The notes beneath the pieces are model-generated. The model did no database searches and was not told the DNA's origin. It saw only the letters and a program-made list of their open reading frames with translations. DNA of 64,000 nucleotides from Arachis hypogaea. Its lineage: Eukaryota > Streptophyta > Magnoliopsida > Fabales > Fabaceae. Every line of letters begins with the position of its first letter. Positions within the stretch are counted from its first letter, which is position 1. Positions 43,534 through 54,911 of this stretch are shown piece by piece. A program made the translations under genes and the position numbers. The stretch lies in the NCBI RefSeq assembly GCF_003086295.3, contig NC_092048.1:88020626-88084625 (forward strand), in the 5' to 3' direction.

Positions 43534-44754
43534 GTACGCACAAAAGCCGCAAAACCATGTGTGCATACGCACAAGAAAATCAGCAAGTGTGCGGATGCAC
43601 ACACCTGTGCGACCGCACACGTCCCAATGCGTGACTCATTTATTGCAAATCGCTGGGGGCAATTTCTGGGCCTCTAGAGCCCAATTTTGGGGCTTTCTAA
43701 AGCTGATCTAGTGCTATATTAAGGAAGGCCTCACTCCATGTGAAGGGAGCGGGGAGAAATTAGGTCTAGTTTTGCATCATGTAGTTTATTTTCTAGAGAG
43801 AGAAGCTTTTCCTTTTCTCTAGAACCTAGGGTTTTTAGTTTAATTTCCTTGTAATTGCTACTTTTAATTCTTGTTTTAATCTAGTTTCTTCTACCTTTCC
43901 TTTTTCTATTGTCTTAATTTCCTTGTTTATCTTGTTAATTTCTCATTTTAGTTGTCTTTTATGTTCATGCACACTCTTGTCACTTTAAATTATATTCAAT
44001 GCAATTTTATGTTTCATGTTATTTGTTGCTTTATTGAGTTGCTATCTTTATTTTTCTTGCTTAGTAGTTGTAGAATTTATTATTTCTTGTCATTTTACCA
44101 TGCTTTCTTTACATTCCCACTAAGTGTTTGACAAAATGCTTAGTTGGGATTTTGCTTAGTTTTTCTCACTCTTGGTTGAGAAATTGTGTGGTTTGGGTGA
44201 ACTTGAGTGGTGGATGTCCATTCCACATTGTGTGAGAGTTGTTAATTAATTTGGTTTCCCTTGACTCTAAGTGACCCACTAGTGTTAACTTAGGACTTAG
44301 GGATTAAGATTAATTATGCCTAGTTGACTTATCCTTGATGTAGGGTTGACTAATTGGGATTATTTCGCACACAACTACCATGTTTGTTGTTCACAACTAG
44401 GATAGGAATCCTTAATTACCCACTTCTTGCCAAGAGTCCTTTCTAACTTTCAATTTCCATTTTCATTGCCTTTACTTGCCTTCATTTAATTTCTTGCATG
44501 TTAGGTTACCTTCTTTCTTGCATTTTAATTTCTTGCCAATTGCTATCATCCAACCCCCATTTATCCCATAGCCAAAAATTGTACACTTAATTGCAACTCC
44601 TAGAGAAGACGACCCGAGGTTGAATTACTCTCGGTTTAAATTAGAAATATTAAACTTTGATGTTTGGGATTTAATTTGCCGATTTGGTCTATACTTGCAA
44701 CGTAAGTTATCTTGAGTGGAAAAAATCCAAACCGGTGAAAAATCCTACTCATCA
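43534..44754 (+). repeat. LTR-C2, right part
   Basis: Resumes at GTACGCACAAAAGCC, the duplicated palindrome half, and follows LTR-C1 to CTACTCATCA. Then target copy ATCAT. Confidence 0.9.
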
Positions 44755-45172
44755 ATCATGCATTCAGAATCACAAATAATACCACCACGTTTAAGTAAAT
44801 AAGACTACTCTTAAATATAAACTAAATTTCTCATGCAATACATCACTTCTTTTCTTTTCTTTTTAGATTCAAGCTCAGTGAGCGGTACATGAGACAATTT
44901 TTTTTAAAACTAAAAGCAAATAACAGAATGAAACTAAATCTAAGAACTGAAAGTACTAAAAATCATACAGACAATCAAAGCAACAGAAAATAGAAGACAA
45001 CAAAATAAGAACGGAAGGGGAAATAGAATTAAAGGAACTCAACCACCTCAGTTATGCTAGTGGTCGTCTCATTCCTCCGGCTTTGCTCCTCCATGAAGAA
45101 CATTCATCTCCCCATGGTGCCACTGATGATAAGGTAAATAGAGAGCACACTCTACAATACCAAACTTAAAAG
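44755..45172 (-). other. 3' interior of B, second part, with a vestigial third-ORF start
   Basis: Matches 55095-55520 of K. On the minus strand an ATG near 45115 opens a very short frame after the AGGA hairpin, the position where D carries its third ORF. Only a few codons survive. Confidence 0.55.
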
Positions 45173-45192
45173 TTTGCTTGTCCCCAAGCAAA
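45173..45192 (-). other. AGGA-type hairpin before the lost third ORF of B (GGGA loop)
   Basis: Minus strand TTTGCTTG-GGGA-CAAGCAAA, eight pairs, followed by CTTTTAAGTTTGGTATTG. Confidence 0.8.
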
Positions 45193-45401
45193 GAAAAACT
45201 CCAGGGTGTCAAAAATTCCTTTTAATTGCTCCTGTTCCTATTCTAATCATTCTGCATGAACAAAACACATGTAAAACAAGAAAAATTCTAAAAAAATTGA
45301 GATAAAGTAATTTAAAACCAGAACTAAAATAACTATAATGCTAAAATCGAAATAACTATAAAATTAAAACCAAAGTAACTGTAAAACCAAGGGTACTAGT
45401 A

Positions 45402-45419
45402 GTTGGGTTGCCTCCCAAC
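45402..45419 (-). other. Post-pol hairpin of B (AGGCAA loop)
   Basis: Minus strand GTTGGG-AGGCAA-CCCAAC, identical core to A. It lies about 60 bases after the end of the pol scrap. Confidence 0.75.
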
Positions 45420-45478
45420 AAGCACTTTTTTAACATCACTAGCTTGACGGTTGATTGTTTCTTTTTCTTCCTCTTCTT

Positions 45479-45860
45479 CTAGTTAGTTAAGAGAAATGAC
45501 TTTAGTGGACTTGAAGAGAAAAAAGATACCCACCAGAAAGCAACTCCCATACAACTCTCTGATTTATTAAGACCAAAGAAAGCATATTCAAGTGTTGGGG
45601 GAGAAGACTTCAATTCAAATGTGGGCAGTGCATCCAGATTTTTCTTCTCAGGAGCTTGCATGCATAGAATTAAAAGGGCTTGTATGGCTTCCTCGGAATT
45701 ATTGGAATGTGCAAACATGGAGTGTGTATGGCTTCCTCCTTTGTTTGTGTATCTTCCTCCTTTGGTGGTTCTTGATAGATGGAACATGGAGCACTGAAGT
45801 TTCTTTGGTCTTAACTTTGCCAACTAAAATTCGGGTAGTTCCTCCATCCACAATAATATG
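45479..45860 (-). pseudogene. Protease-RT linker remnant of B
   Basis: A 114-codon minus frame contains ALPTFELKSSPPTLEYAFFG, the counterpart of the ELKPLPPSLKY segment before RT in K and D. The remainder does not match pol. RT, RNase H and integrase have been deleted, and the post-pol hairpin follows directly. Confidence 0.55.
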
Positions 45861-46006
45861 AATCACTTATTGGGTGTGAGTAGTAACCCATGTGATCTTT
45901 CTCCATTATTTTTCCTTAGCACAAAACACCAAACAAAATTAAACGCATCATATGGTAAATAAAAAAGCAAAGAGAAAAGAACAGAAAGAAATTTATTTTC
46001 ATTTTC

Positions 46007-46008
<2 letters not shown>

Positions 46009-46041
<33 letters not shown>
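46009..46041. repeat. (TA)n microsatellite in the leader of B
   Basis: About 16 TA units, flanked by several hundred bases of AAATAAAA-type low-complexity sequence (45950-46450). No gene. Confidence 0.9.
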
Positions 46042-46045
<4 letters not shown>

Positions 46046-46486
46046 AAGAAATAAAATAAAGAAAAATAAAAAACGAAAATAAAAGAAAAATAAAATAAAG
46101 AGAATAAATTGAATTATTGAAAAAAACAAAAAATAAAAAATAAAAAAGAAGAACAAAAGTTTTAGTTTTTTTAAGAAAAATTAAAATTAAAAATAAATAA
46201 TAAAATAAAAAGAAAAAAAGGAAAACAGGGGAGGGGGACGAAACTGAAGGGAAAATAAAAAGAAAATAAAAATAGAATTTATTAATAACAGAAAGCTAAT
46301 TGAAAAAGAAAATTATCTAATCTAAGTAATCAAATAACTGAGGCAACACCAAACTTAATTTCAAAAATTAAGAAAAGAAATAAACTAGGTTAAATTCAAA
46401 AATTTATAGAAATAAATCAAGCAAAACTAAAGCAAAAATGCCTAATCTAAGCAATCAAACAACTGGTAGTTGTCAATCACAGTCAA

Positions 46487-46504
46487 TCCCCGGTAACGAC
46501 GCCA
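46487..46504 (-). promoter_or_regulatory. Primer binding site of B, tRNA-Asp type
   Basis: TCCCCGGTAACGACGCCA on the plus strand, two mismatches to tRNA-Asp, six bases from LTR-B2. Confidence 0.8.
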
Positions 46505-46510
46505 AAAACT

Positions 46511-48153
46511 TGGTGTGGAATTTATAACCCACAAACTAACCGGCAAGTGTACCGGGTCGTACCAAGTAATACCTCAGGTGAGGGAGGATCGATCCCACGA
46601 GGATTGATGGATTAAGCAACAACAATTGAGTGAATAGCTTAGTCAGACAAGCAGAAAATGGTATTTGGGTTTCACTTGCATTAAATAGTAAATTCAGAGA
46701 ATTAATAAAGCAAGCAATAAACGGGTTGTGAAATATATGGAGAAAACAGTTAAGATTTCAGAGATGTTTATTTTCCAGATTAATTTTTCTTACCAAGTAT
46801 TTTAATCATGCAAGATTCAATTCATGGTAAACTATATGTGACTAAACCCTAATTCCTTAGACCTTTTTAGTCTCCTCTAACCTTCTTCAACCGCCAATTC
46901 CTTGGTCACTTGATTCCGATTAGAGGGTTAAGTTCAAAACTAGTTTATGTGCCACAGAAACCCTAACTATCCAAGTATAAGAGGATTATATTTCACGTAT
47001 CCCGTTAAGTCTAGATAATTAGTGATTTAGTAGAATTTATTTTCAAGCTGTTGTTTAGGTAAATTACTTTTCCAAGTTTTACAAGAACTCAATTAGAATA
47101 AGGGTCATACTTCCGTTCCACCCAGATTCATAAGATGAAGAGCGAAAACAATTCTTGAAATTGAAATCAATACATGAATTAAAATAGAAAAGTAATAGTA
47201 TTAATCTATAGAATAAACAGAGCTCCTAACCTTAACAGTGGAGGTTTAGTTGCTCATGGTTCAGAGAAAAAACTAGGGTTCTCTAAAACTGTAAAGTGCG
47301 AAATGAGGTAAGAGAGAAGAGGTGAGTCCAAAGGGCTAATTCATTTCCCTTTTATATCTAATCATAATTAATATAAAATATATTTTCTAAAACTAAATAA
47401 TATCTTTTCCTATTTGTAAATAAAATAAAAGTTTAAATCAAAATATAAAACAAAATCTTCGAATACTTCTTTTTACGTGGGGACCATGGCAAATACTAGT
47501 ATTGGCGCCTAACTTCACATTTGTGAAGTTAGACTTTGCCATGGCCGAATGGAATTGCTGCTGGCTCCTTCATGTGGCGCTTAACTTAGTGCAAAAATCC
47601 ATCCTGGCGCCTAACTTCATGATTGTGGCGCCTAACTTCTCCTTTGTTTCCCTCCTGGTGCCTAACTTGAAGAATGTGGCACCTAACTTGGTCTCAGAGT
47701 CCTTCCTGGTGCCTAACTTGGGAAATCCCAAGTTAGGCATTGCCTTGGCAGCAAGCTTTTGGAGAATTTGTGGTTCGGGCGCCTAACTTGAGAAATTCCA
47801 AGTTAGGCGCCACCTTGACCATACCAAATGGGAGGGAAGTGTATACTATTATATATCATTGGAAAGCTATGGAAGTTAGATTTCCAATGCCATGAAAATC
47901 ACATCAATTGGACCTTTGTAGCTCAAGTTATACTTGTTAGAGTGCAGGTAGGTCAGGGTTAACTGCATCATCCACTTTCTTCCTCTTCTTCTATAAAACT
48001 TCGTCAAATCCATTCAAATTCTACCTGAGATAAACAAAATTACACACAAATCAAAGTAGCATTCAGTGGCTAAAAAGTATTTAAATCTTGATTGAACTTA
48101 ATAATTCAATTGCAAATTCACTAGAAAAAGATAGGATACATGCTCACGCATCA
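46511..48153 (-). repeat. LTR-B2 (5' LTR of B)
   Basis: 1,643 bp, TGGTGTGG to CACGCATCA. Palindromic GGCGCCTAACTT array at about 47503-47815. Very similar to LTR-B1. Confidence 0.9.
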
Positions 48154-48256
48154 CAAGTGTACCGGGTCGTACCAAGTAATACCTCAGGTGTGTGAGGGTC
48201 GATCCCAGGAGGATTGATGGACTGAGCAACTATGGTCAAATGATTTCTTAGTCAGG
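48154..48256 (-). repeat. LTR-G, right fragment
   Basis: CAAGTGTACCGGGTCG onward, the U5 zone of LTR-G displaced by B. After about 100 bases it is cut by the end of LTR-H at TAGTGCGCAGG. Confidence 0.7.
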
Positions 48257-49753
48257 TAGTGCGCAGGATTAAATTTTGCACAACTGAACCAGCAAGTGCA
48301 CTGGGTCGTCTAAGTAATACCTGAGTGAGTCAGGGTCGATCCCACGAGGATTGTCGGCTTGAATCAAGTTGTGGTTATCTTGTAGATCTTAGTCAGGCGG
48401 ATAGAAAAGTTGTTTGTTTGTTTAAAGCGCATAAAATTAAAATAAAGATAACATTACTGAGTTGATGGTGAATGCAATGATAAGATGGTTAAGGCTTTAG
48501 AGATGCTTTGTTCTTCCGGATTAATCTAGTCTCACTGTCTACTCCAACTGTGAATGATTTCTTCTATGGCAGGCTGTATGTGATCAATGCCTTTCTTGAG
48601 AGGTCGCCAATTCTCCTCTAGGCTGAACACCAGGGTTAGTGAGCATCCAGTCTGAATGAGGGTGAAGCTCCTGCAGTTCATTTCCCTTGATAATCCTACT
48701 CAAAATGCCACAGACAAGGTCGAATCTTCTGAATCATGGAATGCTGTGCCTTTGGTTCTAGCCTCTACCACAAAGACTCTAATCTCCCCATACCTTGGCT
48801 GAACTGGTGTCTCGAGAAGTCCCCAACGAAGTCGTGGATTAGCCATCTAAAAGAAGTATAATCAAGCTAGTGGTTCTTTGATATCCGATGAAAGGGGCTC
48901 GCTGAACCCATGTTGAATAGAGATAACCTTGTGCTGGTTCAACTCATTTATAAGGTTGAAGAATGAAGATACATCTTAGAATAGAGAATCAAACACGAAT
49001 TGAGATAGAATAGTAATACTTTTATTAATCCATAAAACTCAGCAGAGCTCCTAACCTTAACCTAGGAGGTTTAGTGACTTATACTGATAGAAAAATACAA
49101 TGAAAGGTTCGAATGGGTAAAGATGGTTGAAGATCCTAAAACAATAATTGATCTTCTCCTTTAAATACTAATCTAATAACTAAGAATTACAAGAATAAGA
49201 TAGGCTTTGTCTTGTAGTGCCAAAATTCACTTTTGGGCCCCAATTGGTGAGTGTTTGGGCTGAGCTTGAGTGGTCTCCACGTGCTAGTAGGGCTCTAGGG
49301 CGTTGAATGCTGGCTAGGGACACCTTTGTGGGCGTTGGACGCCTGGACTGGGGTAGATGGCTGGCGTTGAACGCCAGTTTTGGGCCTTCAATTATGAAGC
49401 AAAGTATGGACTATTATACATTTCTGAAAATCTCTGGGTGTTAGCTTTCAATAGACATTGAGAACGCTCCATTTGGACTTCTGTAGCTTCAGAAACTCTC
49501 TTTCGCATGCAAGGTGGTCAGATCTTGACAACATCTGCAGTGCTTTCTCTGCCTCTGAATCAGACTTTTGCTCCAGCTCCTCAATTTCAGCCAGAAAATA
49601 CCTAAAATTGTATAAAAACACACAAACTCAAAGTAGAATCCAAAAATGTGAATTTTGCACTAAATCCTATAAAAACTTAGTGAAACGTAAATAAAACGTA
49701 ATAAAAACTATATGAAAATGATGGCAAAAAGCGTATAAGATATCCGCTCATCA
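48257..49753 (-). repeat. LTR-H (D-related 3' LTR)
   Basis: About 1.5 kb. The minus strand starts TGATGAGCGGATATCTTATA, as in D, and ends CCTGCGCACTA (CA to TA). It carries two GGCGTT-type units near 49298-49375. No target duplication can be confirmed because the other end of H is not in the window. Confidence 0.75.
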
Positions 49754-50108
49754 GAACACCAAACTTAAATTGTTGCTTGTCCCCAAGCAACTAAAAATAA
49801 AGTAGGATAAAAAGAAGAGTAAGATACAATAAATCTCAGAGTTTCCAATGAAGCTCAGTTTCAATTAGATAAGCGGAACTTAGTAGCTTTTTGCTTCTGA
49901 ATAGTTTTGGCATCTCACTATGCATTGAAACTCAGAAGTGTTAGCATCCTTAGGAACTTAGAATCCAGATGATGTTATTGACTCTCCTAGTTTAGTTCTT
50001 TTTTATTATTGAACACAGCTTTTAGAGTCTTGGCCGTGGCCCTAAGCACTTTGTTTTCCAGTATTACCACCGAATACATAAATACCACAGACACTTAACT
50101 GGGTGAAC
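49754..50108 (-). other. 3' interior of H with pre-polypurine hairpin
   Basis: Matches the last 360 bases of D's interior. Hairpin at 49772-49791: minus strand GTTGCTTG-GGGA-CAAGCAAC, then AATTTAAGTTTGGTGTTC and the LTR. Cut at GGTGAAC by LTR-I. Confidence 0.75.
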
Positions 50109-51620
50109 TGACGGGCAGAAAATTGCCGATTAAGAATTTATAGAGAAAATAGCGTTGCAAGTACAGTTCTTAACCGACGAAAATTCCGCTTATCAATTTA
50201 AAAGGGTTGTCACAATTTAAGAATAAAATACTGGGAGTAGAATTCCCAGGTCATCTCCCAACGAGTTGACAAAAGAGTGCAATTTATTGGTCAGGAATTT
50301 TCTGAGAATTTTTAGAGTTGGAGAACGCAAAATTAAAATAATTATTAATTAAAGCAATGAAAATTAACAAGAGGTTTTATATATTTGAAATAAAGAAGTC
50401 TTGACCAGGAGAAGATTAATTGGATGTTCTATCCTTTTTGAATTTTCCCAAGTGTAAAGGTAAAAGGTTGTTGTTTCTACTTAGTTATCCCTTACCGAAT
50501 AAAGGAAAGTCAAGTAACTGAACCAGCTCCGATTCACAAGTCCTAATCCTCTCCTATGGAAGGATTAGCGTTAGTGACTAGAGAGCCAGCCAACAACTTC
50601 CAAATTCCAATTAACAGTTGAGTATTCCAACTCAAGGGTCTCCTTTTAATCAACTCCCAAGTCAAGTTAGGAGTCTACTCCATTGATATGAATGCCATTT
50701 TTATAAATGATAAAAGGGAAAGAAAAGAAGATATAGAAATTCAAATAAAGTAATAACAGAAAATTAATTAAAGGTAAAAATAATTTCTTGCATTAATAAA
50801 TTCCAAAATTAAGATATCCATATGTAACTCTGAACAGGGTAAATGGGTGATAAAAGAGTAAGGAAACAAGAAAACAAACTAAAATGATAGAGACTTCAAC
50901 GGAGGTAGTAACTCTTCTCAATACCCAAATCAAAAGCATAAAACTAGAAATCTATGAATGTGAAGAACCCTAGAGGAAGTGGTGATTTTTCTCTCTCCCA
51001 TTCAAAACTAAAAACTAAAATTGTGTAAAAGTGAATGTGTCTTGATTCTCTGCTTGTCCACTGGCTCTAGGCCGTGTTTTTGGGCCGAAAACTGGGTCCA
51101 AACTTAGCCTAAAATCGCCCCAGCGTCTTCTGTGATTTCTGCACGTGGCGCACGTCACGCGTACGCATCGATGGTCCTCTCTGCATGTCACGCGTACGCG
51201 TCAGTTACGCGAACGCATCACTGTCCAATCTCGCTTGTCACGTGTACGCGTTAGGTACGCGCACGCGTCGCTGTGAAAATCACTAAATCACGCGCACGCA
51301 TGAGCCATGTTTGCGCGTCGATCCTTGCTGGTCATCTCCTTTATTTCTTGTGTTTCTTCCATTTTTGCAAGCTTTCTCTCCATTCTTTAAGCTATTCCTG
51401 CCCTATACAGCCTGAAAATACTTAACGCACTCACGACATCGAATAGTATGAAAGGAGAGTTAAAAATATACAATTTAAAGTCTTAGGAAGCAAGTTTTCA
51501 ACCATAGAACAAAACTGGGAAGGATTTGTAAAACCATGCAAATTGTATGAATAAGTGTGCAAAGAGTTGATAAAAACACTCAATTTAGCACAAGATAAAC
51601 CATAAAATAGTGGTTTATCA
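50109..51620 (-). repeat. LTR-I (3' LTR of I)
   Basis: 1,512 bp. Minus strand TGATAAACCACTATTTTATG to GCCCGTCA, related to solo LTR S. The interior of I lies to its right, since the polypurine stretch GTGTGGGGAGAT abuts it. Palindrome array at 51135-51325. Confidence 0.85.
51135..51325. repeat. CACGCGTACGCGTC palindrome array in LTR-I
   Basis: Seven or more units including CACGCGTACGCGTCAG near 51188 and ACGCGCACGCGTCGC near 51257. The sequence between units (TCGATGGTC, TTCTGCACGTGG) is shared with LTR-J although the LTR bodies are unrelated. Confidence 0.85.
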
Positions 51621-53041
51621 ATCTCCCCACACTTAAACATTAGCATATCCTCATGCTAAGCTCAAAGGGACCAAAAGAATGAATGGGGGAAAGCAAGACT
51701 CTTGTAATGCAACCTATGTATGTGAATGTAACTATATGCTAAGATGTTTCTACCTACTTGGTTAAAAATAATTGAAATCAGATTCCGCTAATTGAAATCA
51801 TACAATAAAAGACAAGTAAACTTGTAGGAAGATAGCTCATGAAAGAAGGGAACATAGAATCAAGCATTGAACCCTCACTGGAAGTGTATATGCACTTTGA
51901 TCGCTCAAGTGTCTAGGGTTAATCCACTCTACTCTTCTCTAGTTATACTTTCTAAAACTTGTTCTTCATCTAACCAATCAACAAATATTTAGTGTACAAA
52001 TTCAAACATCATGAGGTCTTTTCAAGGTTGTAATGGGGCTAAGGTAAGGGTGAGGATACATGTATGGCCAAGTGAGCTATAATATGAATCTTTGACTAAC
52101 CTAAGTTCTCACCTAACACACACACACTCTATATAATTCCAAAATCATGCCTAGCTATCCAAAATCCCACTTTTTCATCACATACTCGTGTATCAAATTT
52201 TCTTTAAATTCACCACATATGCATTGATCTTTTATTAAACTTAACATTGGGGTTGTATTATCCCCTATTCATTTATTTCTTTTACTGTACTTTTCTTTTC
52301 TTTTCTATTTTTTTTCAAACAATAATGAAAACATAACATATCAATGCATATGGTTTTTCTAGTTTTACATGAGTAGGCACCCAAATTCCCAATATTCAAA
52401 TAAAGTAGAAACACAACACATTCCTATTAACCCAGGTTCCCACAATTCCACACACTTAATTAACACACTATCTTAAGCTAACCAAAGATTCAATTTAGGT
52501 AATTAATTGTTTTTTCGCTTAAGGCTAGTGATGTGGTAATATAAAGAACAAATGGAGATTAAAAGGCTCAAAGTGGCAAACAAAGGTAATTGAAATGGTA
52601 GGTTATTTGCGATAAGTAAGCTAATAACAAATGATGGCCTCAATCATATGTATGCATGCAAATACACTAAACAATGGACATATAGAATGGAAAAAACTAT
52701 AAATTGCAATCATAGGGAAGAGAGCACACAAGAATAAAAAATCATGGTTAAATAATGTAACCATATACTTAAGCTCAAAATCTTACAGGTTGTGTGTTCT
52801 TATCTATAATTCATGTTCCAAATTACAATCTTCAAACAAGTTTAACACAAATTTTTTATTTAAATTAGTGGAATACTATAAACTAGGGTCTTGAAAAGAA
52901 ACTCATTATTTTAACCAAGCAGAACATACATGCAAGCAGTTATTACCATGCAATCTATCCTATTTATCAAAAGAAAAAGTAAAATGTTGGTGTTAAAAGA
53001 GAGAGATTACCTTCGGAAGTCAAGGACTGACCTCCCCACAC
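51621..53041 (-). other. 3' interior of I, non-coding
   Basis: 1.4 kb without a gene. Hairpin at 51640-51659 (minus TTAGCATG-AGGA-TATGCTAA, one G-T pair), followed by TGTTTAAGTGTGGGGAGAT. Related to 29860-31397 of C. Confidence 0.7.
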
Positions 53042-53214
53042 TTAAGGCTTGGCACGGTCCTCCGTGCCATCAGTAAGGAGCAAGGTAGGACTGGACGCAT
53101 TGCCTCCACTGTCTGGCTCGCCATGGCTCCTTGTGCTATTGGGTGAAGGGGAATCTGGGGTGTCTTTCGGTTCCGGAGGTGGGTGGTTACCAATGATGAG
53201 TTCCTTCAGATAGT

Positions 53215-54518
53215 TGGTGCGGTAATTTTTAACCCACAATCTAACCGGCAAGTGCACCGGGTCGTACCAAGTAATACCTCAGGTGAGTGAGGGTCGATCC
53301 CACGAGGATTGAAAGACTAAGCAACAATGGTTAATTGATTTACTTAGTTAGGCAAACAGAAAATAGTGTTTAGGTGTTCAAAGAGCATTAAACAATCGTA
53401 CAGAAATTAAAATAGTAAAATAAATGGATTGGGAGTAACCACTAATTCCTTAGACATTTCTAGTCTCCTCTAGTTTTCATCAACTGCCAATTCCTTGGTC
53501 AATTGATTCCAATTAGAGGGTGATGATCAAATTCCAGTTTATATGCCACAAAAACTATAATTACCCACAAATAAAAGGATTATATGTCACGTATCCCGTT
53601 AAATCTAGATAATTAAAATTTAGGAGAATATGTTTTCAAGCTGTTGTTCAAGTAAAGAGCTTTTCCAAGTTATACAAGAACTCAAATAGAAAGAGGGTCA
53701 TACTTCCGTCCACCCAAATTCATAAGATAAAGAGCGAAAATAATTCTTAAATTATAAATCCATACATGAATTAAAATAGAAAAAGCAATAAAATCAATCC
53801 ATACAAATAGACAGAGCTCATAACCTTAACAATGGAGGTTTAGTTGCTCATGGTTCAGAGAAGCATAAGGATTATAAATTGGAATGGAAAAATGTTGTGT
53901 TGGAATCCCCCTGTTGGAATTCCTTTTTATATCTAATCCTAATTAATTTAAAAATCTATCTTCTAAAACTAAAATATTATCTTTTCCTAAAAATAATATT
54001 TGAATTTAAATTAGAAATAAATTAACAAGTCTTCAGTTGATGGGTGGAGACCACTCGTTTTGTCCATTCTGCAGCTTCTAATCTGTGTTTTCTGGGATGA
54101 AAATGAGTCAAAACAGCCCAGAAATCGCCCCCAACATTTTTCTGCGTTTTCTGCACGTGGTGCATGTCACGCGTACGCGTCGATGGTCTTTTTCGCGTGT
54201 CACGCGTACGCGAACACGTCAGTGAGAAAATCTTCAAATCACGCGTACGCATCAGTCACGCGCACGCGTTGCCATGGAAAGCTCCAAATCACACGCACTC
54301 ATTAGTCACGCGTACGCGTCACTCCTCGCTGCCATCTTCTTTGGTTCTTGTGCTGCAGAAACTCCATCAAATCCAGCCGAATGCTACCTAAAATAAACAA
54401 AATTGCAAAAGACTCAAAGTAGCATCCATATTGTCTAAAATATAATTAATTCTTTATTAAACTCAACAAATTAAATGCAAATTCACTAGGAAAAGATAGA
54501 AAAGATGCTCACGCATCA
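53215..54518 (-). mobile_element. J: solo LTR in the third ORF of I
   Basis: 1,304 bp, TGGTGCGG to CACGCATCA on the plus strand, with ATAGT at 53210-53214 and 54519-54523. Homologous to LTR-B and to the LTR of K at both ends, but its palindrome cassette (54160-54325) is the ACGCGTACGCGT type instead of GGCGCCTAACTT. Minus-strand TATA box TATAAAAAGG at 53922-53931. Confidence 0.92.
54160..54325. repeat. CACGCGTACGCGTC palindrome array in solo LTR J
   Basis: Five or six units (e.g. GTCACGCGTACGCGTCGATG near 54167, TCACGCGTACGCGTCAC near 54305). Surrounding wording matches LTR-I. Confidence 0.85.
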
Positions 54519-54640
54519 ATAGTTGTATCGGCGCTTGTTACGGCGCTCCATTTGCTCCATCCACCGGTCTTGCCGGTCAAACCTCTCGAGGATCTGAAGG
54601 AACATCTGATGGGTGGATGGTGCTTGTAGTGTGGATGATG

Positions 54641-54911
54641 GTGCATTCACATATGACGCGTGCGTGTCCTAGATGCTTGCGCGTCGAATGCTCTTCTTTT
54701 TTTTTTAATGCAGAATGCAGGTGATTATGCAAAAATTATGAATGAACAGTGATAAAAACAAAATAAAATAAAACTAGGAATGAAAAGGAACGATCATACC
54801 ATGGTGGGTTGTCTCCCACCTAGCACTTTGCTTTTATGTCCTTAAGTTGGACGGTCCACAAGTTCAATCTTCTTCTGTTGGTGGATCCTCCAAGAGGAAG
54901 ACCTTTAGCTC
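54641..54911 (-). other. Post-pol region of I with AGACAA hairpin
   Basis: Short ACGCGTGCG-type palindromes near 54656-54690, a T-run, then the hairpin at 54803-54820: minus GGTGGG-AGACAA-CCCACC, six pairs. Pol of I is missing: near 54912 the sequence passes into the 3' region of K without a visible LTR. Confidence 0.6.

Larger units (their letters stand above)
24035..44754 (+). mobile_element. C: large non-coding LTR element (LARD-like) inserted in B, hosting E and D
   Basis: LTRs at 24035-25614 and 31398-31727 plus 43534-44754, with target duplication ATCAT at 24030-24034 and 44755-44759. The undisturbed counterpart of the target lies near 55085-55125. Interior 25615-31397 has a degenerate primer site, a palindrome array, solo LTR E and a 3' region with two AGGA hairpins, but no gag, protease, RT or integrase in any frame. 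It must have been mobilised by relatives. Confidence 0.9.
21650..48153 (-). mobile_element. B: non-autonomous Athila-like element inserted in LTR-G, itself hosting C
   Basis: LTR-B1 (21650-23296) and LTR-B2 (46511-48153) enclose about 3.1 kb of own interior once C and its duplicated target are removed. The duplication CAAGT lies at 21645-21649 and 48154-48158. The interior keeps the primer site, a scrap of the protease-RT linker, the post-pol hairpin, a vestigial third-ORF start and the polypurine end, but no gag, RT or integrase. Confidence 0.9.
53042..54640 (-). pseudogene. Third ORF of I, C-terminal part, split by solo LTR J
   Basis: Minus strand, right piece (about 54640-54519): MFLQILERFDRQDRWMEQME, then RRNKRRYNY. 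Left piece (53214-53042): LKELIIGNHPPPEPKDTPDS to DGTEDRAKP and TAA. Removing J and one ATAGT copy joins the pieces in frame. Arginine/glutamine-rich coiled-coil-like segment followed by a proline/serine-rich tail, as expected for the end of the Athila third ORF. The last codons form the hairpin GGCACGG-AGGA-CCGTGCC (53051-53068). Confidence 0.65.

Noticed and set aside
50109..51620. LTR-I as a solo LTR
   Set aside because: Flanking five-mers differ (TGAAC left, ATCTC right) and a polypurine tract abuts its right side, so it is the 3' LTR of a larger element.
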